A stretch of DNA of 64,000 nt from Pedobacter riviphilus (GCF_014692875.1 NZ_CP061171.1:5394001-5458000); one strand, 5' to 3'; shown: positions 1 to 8,113, counted from the first letter of the stretch. Notes: a model not told the origin generated them from the letters alone. Translations and numbers: made by a program.

Positions 1-24
1 CCACAACTTATTTTTCATTTCCAA

Positions 25-276
25 TTATTTTAAAGGACAAAAGTACCAACGTGCCACCTGCTTGTTTGGCTCAGCCTGTATTTTCAGTAACTGGAGCAAT
101 CCATTCTTAAGTTCCATGTTATATTTTAATATCGCCGGGCTTCCATCAAATGTTCCGGATACTTCTGCTTCTAACACTGAGATATCGCCATCCTGGCTGA
201 AATCAAGCGGCTTCATTTTGGTTTGATACTTTACATTAGCCTGTTTGATCCATTCTTTTTTACTAAAAATAGTCAA
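25..276 (-). pseudogene. C-terminal remnant of a SnoaL/NTF2-like protein
   Basis: The reading frame gives about 83 residues that resemble the C-terminal half of small NTF2-fold (SnoaL-like) proteins of Bacteroidota: a basic helix, then a KPLDFS segment, the EVSGTFDGSP strand pair and a terminal LKNGLLQLLKI strand. The only start is a TTG at 276 directly preceded by an in-frame TGA, and the terminator of the tRNA cluster begins about 60 bases upstream, so there is no room for the N-terminal half that family members of roughly 110-130 residues have. I therefore read it as a truncated remnant. The remaining possibility is a short intact gene from TTG. The family assignment is from memory of typical sequences. 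Confidence 0.45.
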
Positions 277-334
277 ATAAGGTCAATTGTAACAAGTATC
301 AGAAAATCGAACACTTTAACGTGTTGTAAATCAA

Positions 335-367
335 CACAAAAGCCCGTCTGTTAAACGGGCTTTTGTG
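335..367 (-). terminator. Rho-independent terminator of the tRNA cluster
   Basis: A perfect 13-bp inverted repeat (335-347 with 355-367, loop of 7) with core AAAGCCCGT/ACGGGCTTT lies about 40 bases downstream of the last tRNA-Glu on the minus strand. The A/T flanks within the stem provide a short U-run in either direction, so it may also serve the NTF2-like remnant side. Confidence 0.8.
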
Positions 368-404
368 CACTTGTAAAGCTAAAAAGATTAACATTTCTGT
401 TTCG

Positions 405-476
405 TAGCCCGTAGGGGAATCGAACCCCTGTTTCCAGAATGAAAATCTGGCGTCCTCACCCCTAGACGAACGGGCC
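405..476 (-). tRNA. tRNA-Glu (TTC), copy 2
   Basis: The 72-nt minus-strand cloverleaf has acceptor arms GGCCCGT and ACGGGCT (with a G1-U72 wobble), anticodon stem CCAGA/TCTGG with loop TTTTCAT giving anticodon TTC, and T-arm CAGGGGTTCGATTCCCCT. CCA is not encoded. It is identical to the copy at 673-744 and follows the tRNA-fMet at 511-583. Confidence 0.95.
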
Positions 477-510
477 ATTAAATAATTAGAGTGTCTTTCA
501 ACTCCTTTGG

Positions 511-583
<73 letters not shown>

Positions 584-640
584 CTCTCATGTATTTTTAA
601 GGGAAATACCAACCTTCAATTTTGCAGTATTGAAACTGAT

Positions 641-670
641 AAAAAAAACCGCTCAACTTTTGCGCGGTTT
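641..670 (-). terminator. Terminator between the two tRNA pairs
   Basis: On the minus strand AAACCGC (664-670) pairs with GCGGTTT (646-652) over an 11-nt loop and is followed by a run of eight T residues. It lies 3 nt after the first tRNA-Glu, so the proximal tRNA pair can end here while read-through would transcribe the second pair. Confidence 0.7.
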
Positions 671-672
671 CG

Positions 673-744
673 TAGCCCGTAGGGGAATCGAACCCCTGTT
701 TCCAGAATGAAAATCTGGCGTCCTCACCCCTAGACGAACGGGCC
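673..744 (-). tRNA. tRNA-Glu (TTC), copy 1
   Basis: This 72-nt gene matches the tRNA-Glu at 405-476 in the acceptor, anticodon (TTC) and T-arm. It is the second gene of the promoter-proximal tRNA pair, after the tRNA-fMet at 816-888. Confidence 0.95.
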
Positions 745-746
745 AT

Positions 747-811
747 TTTCAATTTTAAATTTCCAGTTCTCAGCTTTCAGTTAAACTGATCACTGTAAAC
801 TGCCCACTGAA
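747..811. repeat. Word-type inverted repeat (CAGTT/AACTG)
   Basis: The spacer between tRNA-fMet and tRNA-Glu holds the word CAGTT repeated imperfectly (CCAGTTCTCAG, CTTTCAGTT) followed by the complementary words AAACTG, AAACTG and CACTGA. It is one of a series of similar spacers in this window that use related words (15581, 34730, 51004). Confidence 0.5.
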
Positions 812-815
812 TTAG

Positions 816-888
<73 letters not shown>

Positions 889-940
889 CTCTATACAACT
901 CGTTTTTTTCTTTGAATTAAATCCTTAACTCTGTTTCCGA

Positions 941-972
941 ATTGGAATGCAAAGATATAATTCGTTTCTTTG
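941..972 (+). promoter_or_regulatory. Possible era promoter, overlapping the tRNA promoter
   Basis: TTG at 942-944 and TTTCTTTG at 965-972 (one mismatch to TAnnTTTG) are 20 nt apart and would start transcription about 25 nt before the era ATG. The elements interleave with the opposite-strand tRNA promoter. This is a weak match and an inference. Confidence 0.4.
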
Positions 973-981
973 TGCTGCAAA
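950..981 (-). promoter_or_regulatory. Bacteroidota-type promoter of the tRNA cluster
   Basis: On the minus strand TTTG (981-978), a 20-nt spacer and TATCTTTG (957-950) match the Bacteroidota housekeeping consensus exactly. Transcription would begin near 943 and run into tRNA-fMet, tRNA-Glu and possibly the second pair. Confidence 0.75.
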
Positions 982-1001
982 TTTTTTTAAAAAATATTTT
1001 A

Positions 1002-1898
1002 ATGGCGCATAAAGCAGGTTTTGTTAGTATAATAGGTAAACCAAATGTAGGTAAATCTACCCTCATGAATGTGCTTGTAGGCGAGCGACTTAGCATTATT
1101 ACCCCTAAGGCACAAACCACAAGACACCGCATTTTAGGTATCGTAAATGAAGAAGAATATCAGATCGTTTTCTCTGATACACCGGGTATAATTAAGCCAA
1201 AATACAGTTTACAGGAGAGTATGATGAGCTTTGTTAACGGATCTTTGACCGATGCTGACGTACTTTTATTTGTAACCGACATTAACGAAGAGCATGATGA
1301 GGAAGACGTTTTGGAGAAAATTCTGAACCGTAACATCCCCACAATTGTACTCATCAATAAAATAGACAAAGCATTACAAGAGCAGGTTGATGAGAAGATT
1401 GCTTACTGGCAGGAGAAGCTAAATCCGGTTGCTATTTATGCAATTTCGGCTTTGCATAAACACAATGTCGACGGATTATTGGATCGCGTGCTCGAAATGT
1501 TGCCCGAACATCCACCATATTACGACAAAGAAGATTTAACCGATCGCTCAGAGCGTTTCTTTGTTTCGGAGATTATCCGTGAAAAAATATTCCTTAATTA
1601 TCAGAAAGAAATTCCTTACAGTACCGAGGTAATTGTGAAGAGTTTTAAAGAAGAGGAAATGAAAAATGGCAAAGGTGCCATGATCAGGATTACTGCAGAA
1701 ATTGTTGTCGAACGCGATTCGCAAAAAAACATTTTAATCGGCACTGGCGGAAGTATGTTGAAAAAGGTAGGTACTGAAGCACGCTTAGAGATCGAGAAAT
1801 TTTTAGATAGTAAGGTTTTCCTGGAAATGTTTGTGAAAGTAATTCCCGACTGGAGAAGCAAAAAGAATTATTTAAAAAGCTTCGGTTACGATAATTAA
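1002..1898 (+). CDS. era: GTPase Era
   Basis: Era is a membrane-associated GTPase needed for maturation of 16S rRNA and 30S assembly. The 298-residue product has the P-loop GKPNVGKS (12-19), switch region with TTRH (39-42), DTPG (59-62) and NKID (119-122), followed by a C-terminal KH RNA-binding domain with a GTGG-type loop around residue 245 and the closing KVIPDWR segment. Length is normal for the family. I start at the ATG at 1002, which gives the usual MAHKAGFV N-terminus. A TTG at 942 in the same frame would add 20 atypical residues and would overlap the promoters. The gene is divergent from the tRNA cluster and is followed 16 nt later by a thioredoxin-like gene. Confidence 0.97.
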   Translation: MAHKAGFVSIIGKPNVGKSTLMNVLVGERLSIITPKAQTTRHRILGIVNEEEYQIVFSDTPGIIKPKYSLQESMMSFVNGSLTDADVLLFVTDINEEHDEEDVLEKILNRNIPTIVLINKIDKALQEQVDEKIAYWQEKLNPVAIYAISALHKHNVDGLLDRVLEMLPEHPPYYDKEDLTDRSERFFVSEIIREKIFLNYQKEIPYSTEVIVKSFKEEEMKNGKGAMIRITAEIVVERDSQKNILIGTGGSMLKKVGTEARLEIEKFLDSKVFLEMFVKVIPDWRSKKNYLKSFGYDN

Positions 1899-1914
1899 TT
1901 TCGATTTTTAGGGT

Positions 1915-2421
1915 ATGATGAAAAATTTAACATTTCTCTTGCTGTTGATCGGTACGACGGTTTTTGCCCAGGAATCAAACAATGGTAAAAAATTGTGGGC
2001 AAAATCTATCCTGAACGAAAAAGCGCCAGACCTGATTGTTGAAAAATGGATTTCAAAGCAGCCTGATACCAAAGGGAAGTTTGTACTGATCGATTTTTGG
2101 GCAACCTGGTGCGGACCATGCAGGGCATATATCCCTACATTAAACGATATTCAAAAGAAATATGCCGATAAAATTGTAATTATTGGTGTTTCTGATGAAG
2201 CGGCTGAAAAAGTAGAAGCTTTTAATAACCCTAAAATCAACTATTTTGAAGCCATAGATACTAAGGGGACTGTAAAAGATTCGCTCCAGGTTAAAGGCAT
2301 TCCGCATGCTATACTTATCGATCCGAAAGGAATTGTAAGGTGGGAGGGTTTCCCCTTATTGCAAGGAAATCAATTAACCGAAGAAGTAATAAAAGGACTT
2401 TTAGAAAAGTATAAAAATTAA
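1915..2421 (+). CDS. Exported TlpA-like thioredoxin-fold protein
   Basis: The 168-residue product has a signal peptide (hydrophobic residues 5-18, likely cut after FAQ) and a thioredoxin fold of the TlpA/ResA/AhpC-TSA type. The active site is WCGPC (Cys66 and Cys69) preceded by LIDFWAT, and a cis-proline context KGIPHAILID is visible around residue 125. Such proteins reduce or exchange disulfides in the periplasm, for example in cytochrome maturation, but the actual substrate cannot be read from sequence. It lies 16 nt after era and is probably co-transcribed with it. Confidence 0.88.
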   Translation: MMKNLTFLLLLIGTTVFAQESNNGKKLWAKSILNEKAPDLIVEKWISKQPDTKGKFVLIDFWATWCGPCRAYIPTLNDIQKKYADKIVIIGVSDEAAEKVEAFNNPKINYFEAIDTKGTVKDSLQVKGIPHAILIDPKGIVRWEGFPLLQGNQLTEEVIKGLLEKYKN

Positions 2422-2449
2422 TATTAACAGAGGTTACGAAAAATAACTG

Positions 2450-2457
2450 TACCTTTG
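2450..2457 (+). promoter_or_regulatory. -7 element upstream of der
   Basis: TACCTTTG matches the Bacteroidota -7 consensus TAnnTTTG. The expected -33 position holds TTAACAG, a poor match. Transcription would start near 2464, which places the word-type repeat in the der leader. Confidence 0.5.
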
Positions 2458-2481
2458 CAGCCCGAAATAAATCGGTTAGTA

Positions 2482-2564
2482 GTTGATAGTCAATGGCTGA
2501 TAGCCAAATAGTTTGAGCAGCTTGCTTAAACACCACGACCATTAACTATAAGCCATTAACTATC
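2482..2564. repeat. Word-type inverted repeat (GTTGATAGTCAATGG)
   Basis: The left array (2482-2503, words TTGATAGTCAATGG and CTGATAG) faces the right array (2539-2564), whose reverse complement reads GATAGTTAATGG, CTTATAGTTAATGG. The arms are imperfect, about 22-26 nt, with a 35-nt centre. It sits in the predicted 5' leader of der and ends 11 nt before its ATG. Confidence 0.6.
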
Positions 2565-2575
2565 AAAAGAACACC

Positions 2576-3877
2576 ATGAGTAACATTATAGCCATCGTAG
2601 GCAGGCCAAACGTAGGCAAGAGCACCCTTTTTAATAGACTAACAGAAAGCCGCAAGGCTATTGTAGATGATATGAGCGGCGTAACCCGCGATAGGCACTA
2701 TGGTGTAGGCGAGTGGATAGATAAACAATTTACCGTAATTGATACTGGTGGTTATGTAGCCAACTCAGAAGATGTTTACGAAGCGGCCATCCGCGAGCAG
2801 GTAATGATTGCCATCGAAGAGGCCAGTGTATTGATCTTTATGGTAGATGTAACAACAGGTATTACCGATTTAGATGATGATATTGCTCAGGTATTGCGCA
2901 GAAGTAATAAGCCCGTTTTTGTTTGTGCAAATAAAGTAGATAATACTGCTTTATATAACGAAATCCACACTTTTTACGGTTTCGGTTTAGGCGAAGTATA
3001 TCCACTGTCATCAATGACTGGTTCCGGAACAGGGGAGTTGTTGGATGAGGTTGTTAAGAATTTTGAAGATATTCAAGAAGAAGAAAACCAATTGCCTAAG
3101 ATTACCATTGCTGGTCGTCCGAATGTGGGTAAATCTTCTTTGGTTAATGCATTAATTGGTAAAGAACGTAATATTGTTACCGCAAATGCAGGTACCACCC
3201 GCGATTCGATCAAAATCCATTATAACCAATTCGGTCATGAGTTTATGCTGATTGATACTGCCGGATTACGTAAAAAAACAAAAGTTAAAGAAAACTTAGA
3301 GTTTTATTCAGTAATGCGTACCATTAAAGCCTTAGAAGAAGCTGATGTTGTGGTATTAATGATTGATGCCGTAGAAGGGATTGAAAGTCAGGATATCAAC
3401 ATTTTCCACCTGGCCGAAAAGAACAAAAAAGGTATCGTAATTCTGGTAAACAAATGGGATCTGATCGAAAAAAATACGCAAACGATGAAAGCTTTCGAAG
3501 AACAGATTCATGAGCGTATCCGTCCGTTTACCGATGTGCCGATCGTTTTCACATCCGTATTAAACAAACAACGTATTTTTAAAGCAATAGAAGCAGCTTT
3601 AGAAGTTTATAAAAACCGTAGCAAGAAAATCCCTACATCTAAATTAAACGATGTAATGTTGCCGCTGATTGAGAAATTCCCACCACCGGCATTAAAAGGA
3701 AAACACATTAAGATTAAATACATCACGCAGATTAATGCTACTTCGCCAATGTTTGCCTTTTTCTGTAACTTACCACAGTACATTAAAGATCCGTATAAAC
3801 GTTTCATCGAGAATAAATTGAGAGAAAATTTCGATTTTTCTGGTGCGCCGATCCAGATTTATTTCAGACAGAAATAG
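2576..3877 (+). CDS. der: Ribosome assembly GTPase Der (EngA)
   Basis: Der is a double GTPase required for maturation of the 50S subunit. The 433-residue product shows two consecutive G domains. The first has GRPNVGKS (9-16), an IDTGG switch and NKVD (119-122); the second has GRPNVGKS (180-187), an IDTAG switch and NKWD (292-295). They are followed by the KH-like C-terminal domain that ends in QIYFRQK. Length and order are typical. The gene is preceded by its own -7 element and closed by a strong terminator at 3937-3983. Confidence 0.97.
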   Translation: MSNIIAIVGRPNVGKSTLFNRLTESRKAIVDDMSGVTRDRHYGVGEWIDKQFTVIDTGGYVANSEDVYEAAIREQVMIAIEEASVLIFMVDVTTGITDLDDDIAQVLRRSNKPVFVCANKVDNTALYNEIHTFYGFGLGEVYPLSSMTGSGTGELLDEVVKNFEDIQEEENQLPKITIAGRPNVGKSSLVNALIGKERNIVTANAGTTRDSIKIHYNQFGHEFMLIDTAGLRKKTKVKENLEFYSVMRTIKALEEADVVVLMIDAVEGIESQDINIFHLAEKNKKGIVILVNKWDLIEKNTQTMKAFEEQIHERIRPFTDVPIVFTSVLNKQRIFKAIEAALEVYKNRSKKIPTSKLNDVMLPLIEKFPPPALKGKHIKIKYITQINATSPMFAFFCNLPQYIKDPYKRFIENKLRENFDFSGAPIQIYFRQK

Positions 3878-3936
3878 GTTGAAGGTTTAAAGGTAGAAGG
3901 CGTAAGGTCGATATGCCTAAAAAACCAATCTTATTT

Positions 3937-3983
3937 AAAACAGGGCTGCATTCCATAGCGAAAGCAGCCCTGTTTTGTTTTTT
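3937..3983 (+). terminator. Rho-independent terminator after der
   Basis: A perfect 13-bp stem (AAAACAGGGCTGC at 3937-3949 with 3964-3976, loop of 14) is followed by GTTTTTTG. It is the clear end of the der transcript. Between the der stop and this hairpin, 3880-3905 holds a one-sided word array of the AAGGTTTAAAGGT type. Confidence 0.88.
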
Positions 3984-4043
3984 GTCATTCTGGATGATCA
4001 TTTTTTACAGAACATTGGGGGCTGAAGTGATATTTATAGAGAT

Positions 4044-4112
4044 CGTCATTCCCAACTTGATTGGAACCCTAATGCACTAAGCTTTAAGATTCCCACCTGC
4101 GTGGGAATGACG
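4044..4112. repeat. Dispersed palindromic repeat, family A
   Basis: The element begins with CGTCATTCCCA (4044-4054) and ends with its exact reverse complement (4102-4112). Inside are AACTTGATTGGAACCCTAATGCA and AAGATTCCCACCTGC-type segments. A second, more diverged copy lies in inverse orientation at 20241-20312, which supports a dispersed mobile or REP-like element rather than a gene-specific structure. Confidence 0.7.
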
Positions 4113-4177
4113 GCTAATATCTAGATCTGTGTTTATCCTCCTTATCTGTGGTCAGAAAATACCCTTACCTTTACCTC

Positions 4178-4687
4178 ATGCAATTACAAGTTCTAAATAG
4201 CCAAGCAGCTGATATCGATGTCATTTTCAGATTTTATGATATGGCTATTGCCCATCAAAAGAAGGTGTTCAACAAACATTGGCAAGGCTTTAGCAGAGAA
4301 TTGGTACAAACCGAGATTGGTGAAAACCGCCAATATAAAATCTTGGTTGATGGCGTAGTGGCCTGTGTATTTGCCGTTACCTTTAACGATCTGTTGATTT
4401 GGGGAGAGCGGGATCATGATGCGATTTATATCCACAGAATTGTAACCCATCCCGAATTTAGAGGCTATTCTTTTGTGAAGGAAATTATCAAATGGGCTAA
4501 AGATTACGCAGCAAAGAACGATATTAAATTTATTAGAATGGACACCTGGGCCGATAATAAAAAACTACTCGAATATTATACCGGTTGCGGTTTTGATTAT
4601 GTTGGTGTAGTAACCATGGAAAAAACAGATGGACTGCCAAAACACTATGAGGGAATTAGTTTAAGTCTGTTTGAAATAGTACTGTGA
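4178..4687 (+). CDS. GNAT-family N-acetyltransferase
   Basis: The 169-residue product has the GNAT layout: an N-terminal alpha-beta part, a central DAIYIHRIVTHPEFRG strand-turn containing the acetyl-CoA motif region, then helices with MDTW and a C-terminal YYTGCGFDYVGV segment typical of the family end. The acceptor substrate is unknown. I start at the ATG at 4178; a GTG at 4148 in frame would add ten residues and lies upstream of a TACCTTTA box (4166-4173) that resembles a -7 element. If that box is the promoter, the mRNA would be nearly leaderless. Confidence 0.85.
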   Translation: MQLQVLNSQAADIDVIFRFYDMAIAHQKKVFNKHWQGFSRELVQTEIGENRQYKILVDGVVACVFAVTFNDLLIWGERDHDAIYIHRIVTHPEFRGYSFVKEIIKWAKDYAAKNDIKFIRMDTWADNKKLLEYYTGCGFDYVGVVTMEKTDGLPKHYEGISLSLFEIVL

Positions 4688-4756
4688 CCTAGTGGAAAAC
4701 AAAAATACATTTGTCTTCAACAGTTTAGCAATAACGACCTGTTATGAATTAAGCCT

Positions 4757-5473
4757 TTATAATTTTCTCTCCCTCAACAGCTTTTGAGTATGATCTAAAG
4801 ATTCCCTGTTTCCCCAGGCATCGTGTCCGGTAATAACAAATTTGGTGTCAGGATATTTCTGCTTTAACTTTTCGATGCTTTTTGGCCACGCGGCTAAATC
4901 AGCCTCTCCAATATAACCCAAATCATCTGCTTCGGTACTTTTAATCAGGCAGCCGCCGAATAAAACTTTGTCCTTTGGGAACCAAATCACCAGGTTATCC
5001 TTCGTGTGCCCTTTGCCCGCGTAGTAAGTGTTTATTTTATACTGGCCTACTGTAAAAGTAGTGTCGTTTGTAAAAGTGTAGGCTGCACGTGGCTCTTTGT
5101 TGGTTTTCAATATCTCATCGGTTAATTTATTGGTATAAGTTTTTATGCCTTTGCTTTTAAAAAATGCTAAACCACCTGCGCGGTCGCCATGCGAGTGTGT
5201 GGCAATGGCCAGTACTACCTTTTGGTGGTGTTTCGCCTGAATAGAATCCAGAAATGGCTGGAATTGTGTAGTATCCCAAGGTGCATCGATTACAACAACG
5301 CCTTTATTGGTAACCAGGTATACGGCATTTGCATCCGTTACGGCGCCTTTATAGGTACTGTACGTAGTATAAACATAAAGATCGCCAGTTAAATGTTTGA
5401 TTTTTAATTTGGGATTTTGCGCAAAAGAGGCAAGGGCTGATAACCAAAGTAAAAAGGAAAAAAGATAACGCAT
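4757..5473 (-). CDS. Subclass B1 metallo-beta-lactamase, BlaB-like
   Basis: This is a periplasmic zinc enzyme that hydrolyses beta-lactams, probably including carbapenems. The 238-residue product has a signal peptide (residues 1-19, ending SFAQ) and every B1 zinc ligand: His93, His95 and Asp97 in HSHGDR, His156 in GKGHTKDN, Cys175 in GGCLIKS and His217 in TGHDAW, plus Lys178 at the position that binds the substrate carboxylate. The segments YVYTTY, NAVYLVT and DLGYIGEA recall the Elizabethkingia BlaB family. The start is the ATG at 5473; a TTG at 5500 would put nine polar residues before the signal peptide. No mobile element or resistance gene is adjacent, so it looks like an intrinsic chromosomal gene. 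Hydrolytic spectrum is inferred. Confidence 0.9.
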   Translation of the reverse strand: MRYLFSFLLWLSALASFAQNPKLKIKHLTGDLYVYTTYSTYKGAVTDANAVYLVTNKGVVVIDAPWDTTQFQPFLDSIQAKHHQKVVLAIATHSHGDRAGGLAFFKSKGIKTYTNKLTDEILKTNKEPRAAYTFTNDTTFTVGQYKINTYYAGKGHTKDNLVIWFPKDKVLFGGCLIKSTEADDLGYIGEADLAAWPKSIEKLKQKYPDTKFVITGHDAWGNRESLDHTQKLLRERKL

Positions 5474-5541
5474 AGGATAAGGTTTAATAATGAATTCCAA
5501 AAAGAATTGTCTTCAATGCAAACGAACGCAATTGATTTAAA

Positions 5542-6048
5542 TTATTTTAATTCAATTTTCCAGCTTAACATATCATCAACTTCTCCAATATGGATAAAGT
5601 TGTTTTTTTCTAAAATAGAATAAGAAGCTACATTATCTTTTGTAGTGGCGGCAAAAACCGATTTCACTTTGGGCTGTTCCCTTGCCCATTCTATTAATCG
5701 GCCAACGGCTTCGGTCATAAAGCCCCTGCCTCTAAATTCCTCGTAAGTACCATAACCTATTTCTATTTCGCCATTGGGATCGGGCTCGCCAACAAAACAG
5801 ATGTCGCCTACCATTCTATGATCGGGTTTAGAGATGATTGTCCATAAGGTATGGTACAGATAATCTTTATCCTTATCAAAAACGTTAGGTAAAATCGTTT
5901 GTTCCAGCGCATCATGAAGGGAAGGCGAAATATTTTTCTTTGTTGGCAAAAGGCCAAACTCTTCTTCAAGTGAATGATCATCTTTAATGTATTTCAAAAG
6001 CTGATCGTGTGTTAATGGTTTTAAAATGAGGCGTTCTGTTTCTATCAT
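5542..6048 (-). CDS. RimJ/RimL-type GNAT acetyltransferase
   Basis: The 168-residue product starts with IETERLILKPLT, the usual opening of the Acetyltransf_3 (RimJ/RimL) branch, and contains the acetyl-CoA site region EIGYGTYEEFRGRGFMTEAV (about 96-115) followed by the AATTKDNVASYSILEKNNF helix-turn common to the branch. Members acetylate protein N-termini, antibiotics or small molecules, so the substrate here is open. The gene stands alone, 68 nt upstream of the beta-lactamase and on the same strand. Confidence 0.87.
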   Translation of the reverse strand: MIETERLILKPLTHDQLLKYIKDDHSLEEEFGLLPTKKNISPSLHDALEQTILPNVFDKDKDYLYHTLWTIISKPDHRMVGDICFVGEPDPNGEIEIGYGTYEEFRGRGFMTEAVGRLIEWAREQPKVKSVFAATTKDNVASYSILEKNNFIHIGEVDDMLSWKIELK

Positions 6049-6154
6049 GTTTGAATTTGTTAGACAGACTAATATAAAACTTTGGGTTTTGAATAACCAA
6101 AATTTTAGAACAAGCTTTTGTTAAAAAACAATGTCTTAAAAGTGCCGAGCGTAA

Positions 6155-6751
6155 TTAATAAACCTTTATTACCTGTCCTGTTACAATGCCCAGCACGCTT
6201 TTCTCGTAAGCTTTAACTACTTTCTCCATGGCAACCGGAATCTCGCCAGGAAAAGAATCGAAATAAGCAGGGGAATCTTCAACCACGTTGGGACTGATGG
6301 CGTTTATACGAACGCCATTTTCGAGTTCTGGGGCAGCAGCGAGAACAAAAGAATTTAATCCTCCATTTACTGCACTTAGTGCGGCACCGGCAGCTACAGG
6401 ATGATCGGCCAATATACCCGAAGTTAGCGTAAATGAACCGCCTCGATTAATGTAATGCTGGCCGATAAGTACGAGGTTAACCTGACCCAATAGTTTGTCT
6501 AGTAAGCCACTCTTAAATGCTTCACCCGTCATCTGGCTTACAGGCACAAATGGGCCTTTTCCGCTGGTACTGATCAGGGCATCGAAAGCGCCAATCTGCT
6601 CGAACATGGCCTTAATTGATGCTTCCTTGGTAATATCTACCTGAACATCACCTTTGGTATTTCCTACGCGGATTATCTCGTGTTTTTGGGCAAAAGCTTC
6701 AGCTACTTTTTTGCCCAGTGTACCTGTTGCACCTACAATTATTATTTTCAT
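6155..6751 (-). CDS. Atypical short-chain dehydrogenase
   Basis: The 198-residue product has an N-terminal Rossmann motif VGATGTLGKK (6-15), an ISTSGKGPF segment in the NAG-like position and the TLTSG strand with the usual serine. The Tyr-x-x-x-Lys catalytic pair, however, is replaced: where it is expected the sequence reads AAGAALSAVNGGL. It is also shorter than the roughly 250-residue classical SDRs. It may be a nucleotide-binding or atypical SDR of the small 198-200 residue type seen in many bacteria. The substrate is unknown. It follows the histidine decarboxylase on the same strand, 76 nt downstream. Confidence 0.82.
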   Translation of the reverse strand: MKIIIVGATGTLGKKVAEAFAQKHEIIRVGNTKGDVQVDITKEASIKAMFEQIGAFDALISTSGKGPFVPVSQMTGEAFKSGLLDKLLGQVNLVLIGQHYINRGGSFTLTSGILADHPVAAGAALSAVNGGLNSFVLAAAPELENGVRINAISPNVVEDSPAYFDSFPGEIPVAMEKVVKAYEKSVLGIVTGQVIKVY

Positions 6752-6827
6752 AGAAACCTGTTTGATTTGTGTATACTAATTTAGTATTGTTATTAAACAG
6801 CTGGGGCATTAAAATGTTTGTATATCC

Positions 6828-7961
6828 TCAATCGTGCAACGCCATTTCCACTTCAAGGTCGGCAATCAAAAGATCGATATCCGATTGCATTACATTAGGC
6901 ATGCAGATGATATGCGAATTTCCCTGTTCTGCTGCCAGCTGCCATTTTTTACAGATTGTTGCAGGTGGGGTAGGGAAGTTTACGGTAATGGCATTCACAT
7001 TCCGCCACGCTGCAATACCAATTTCTTTAAGCTTGGTTTCCGTATAAGCTGCGGTTGCTAAACTGTGCATGGTTCTGCTTTTTAAACCTGCTATACCCAA
7101 ACGTTTAATGGTGTGCCATAAAAATAAGGGGCTATGCCCATTTCTAGAGCCAGTAATGGTGGTGTCAACACTTCCGATATAAGCCACCGAACGGGCAATT
7201 CGATCGCGGTTCGATTTTTTTGCAACTACCACCCCGCAAGGCATGGGCGAACCAAAAAACTTATGACCACTAATGGCGATGCTGTCTGCACCATCTTCAA
7301 AGTCGAATGCTGGTCTTGGTTCAATTAATGCACTGTACGTACCAGAAAGTGCTGCATCGGCATGTATATAATAATGCTGGATAGCCAGTTTTTTTAAGAT
7401 GCTTTTAATTTTGGCCACATCGTCACGTGCTTCGGTCATGGTGGTGCCAATATTGGCCATAATAATAACAGGCATATGGCGGTTCATCCGGATGGTGTGT
7501 TCAAGGTCTTCGTAATCGATTTCTCCGTTTTCCTGTGTACGGATAACAATGTTCGACATATTGAGTAAATGCAGGTTCTTTTGCACGCTATAATGTGTCG
7601 CTTCCGAATAATAAACCATTCCTTTCGGATGTAACTCGCGGGCAAGGTATAAGCCATATAGATTGCCTTCTGAGCCACCATTGGTTACATAACCCCACCA
7701 ATTATCTGCAGGAGCACGGAAAAGTTCAGCAAAAAACTGGACTACTTCTTTTTCCAGCTCACGAGAGCCTACGCCGTAGGTTGAAGTAACGAAAGGATCG
7801 CCCAGGTTGTTCATCGGATATTTTAAAAATTCGGATAATGCCTGATAATCGAAATCTTTCGAAACGGGATAACCTAAAAATAAATCGGTTTGTTGCTTAA
7901 CATTTTCCAATAGATCATTTAATACCTGTTGATCCTTTTCCTGTAATTTGCTCGCTTCCAT
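6828..7961 (-). CDS. hdc: PLP-dependent histidine decarboxylase
   Basis: This is a group II pyridoxal-phosphate decarboxylase that most resembles bacterial PLP-type histidine decarboxylases, which convert histidine to histamine. The 377-residue product has the substrate/PLP segment TNGGSEGN (93-100), the ring-stacking His123 in ATHYSVQK, HADAALSG with Asp202 holding the pyridine nitrogen, and the Schiff-base Lys234 in SGHKFFGSPMPCG. The length matches the 377-380 residues of this family. No transporter or histidine antiporter lies nearby, so an acid-resistance role is not supported by context, and the substrate is inferred from resemblance only. Confidence 0.85.
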   Translation of the reverse strand: MEASKLQEKDQQVLNDLLENVKQQTDLFLGYPVSKDFDYQALSEFLKYPMNNLGDPFVTSTYGVGSRELEKEVVQFFAELFRAPADNWWGYVTNGGSEGNLYGLYLARELHPKGMVYYSEATHYSVQKNLHLLNMSNIVIRTQENGEIDYEDLEHTIRMNRHMPVIIMANIGTTMTEARDDVAKIKSILKKLAIQHYYIHADAALSGTYSALIEPRPAFDFEDGADSIAISGHKFFGSPMPCGVVVAKKSNRDRIARSVAYIGSVDTTITGSRNGHSPLFLWHTIKRLGIAGLKSRTMHSLATAAYTETKLKEIGIAAWRNVNAITVNFPTPPATICKKWQLAAEQGNSHIICMPNVMQSDIDLLIADLEVEMALHD

Positions 7962-8113
7962 AAAAGAGATGATTTGCTGCCAAAATTAGAAAAAACAGAA
8001 TATAGTATTATTATTTTATTATAATTTAAGTATATTATTTTGTTTTTACTATTTTTAAGGAATTAAAATTCTATGTAGGCTGTAGATTTATCCTCGCAAA
8101 ATATAAAATATGG

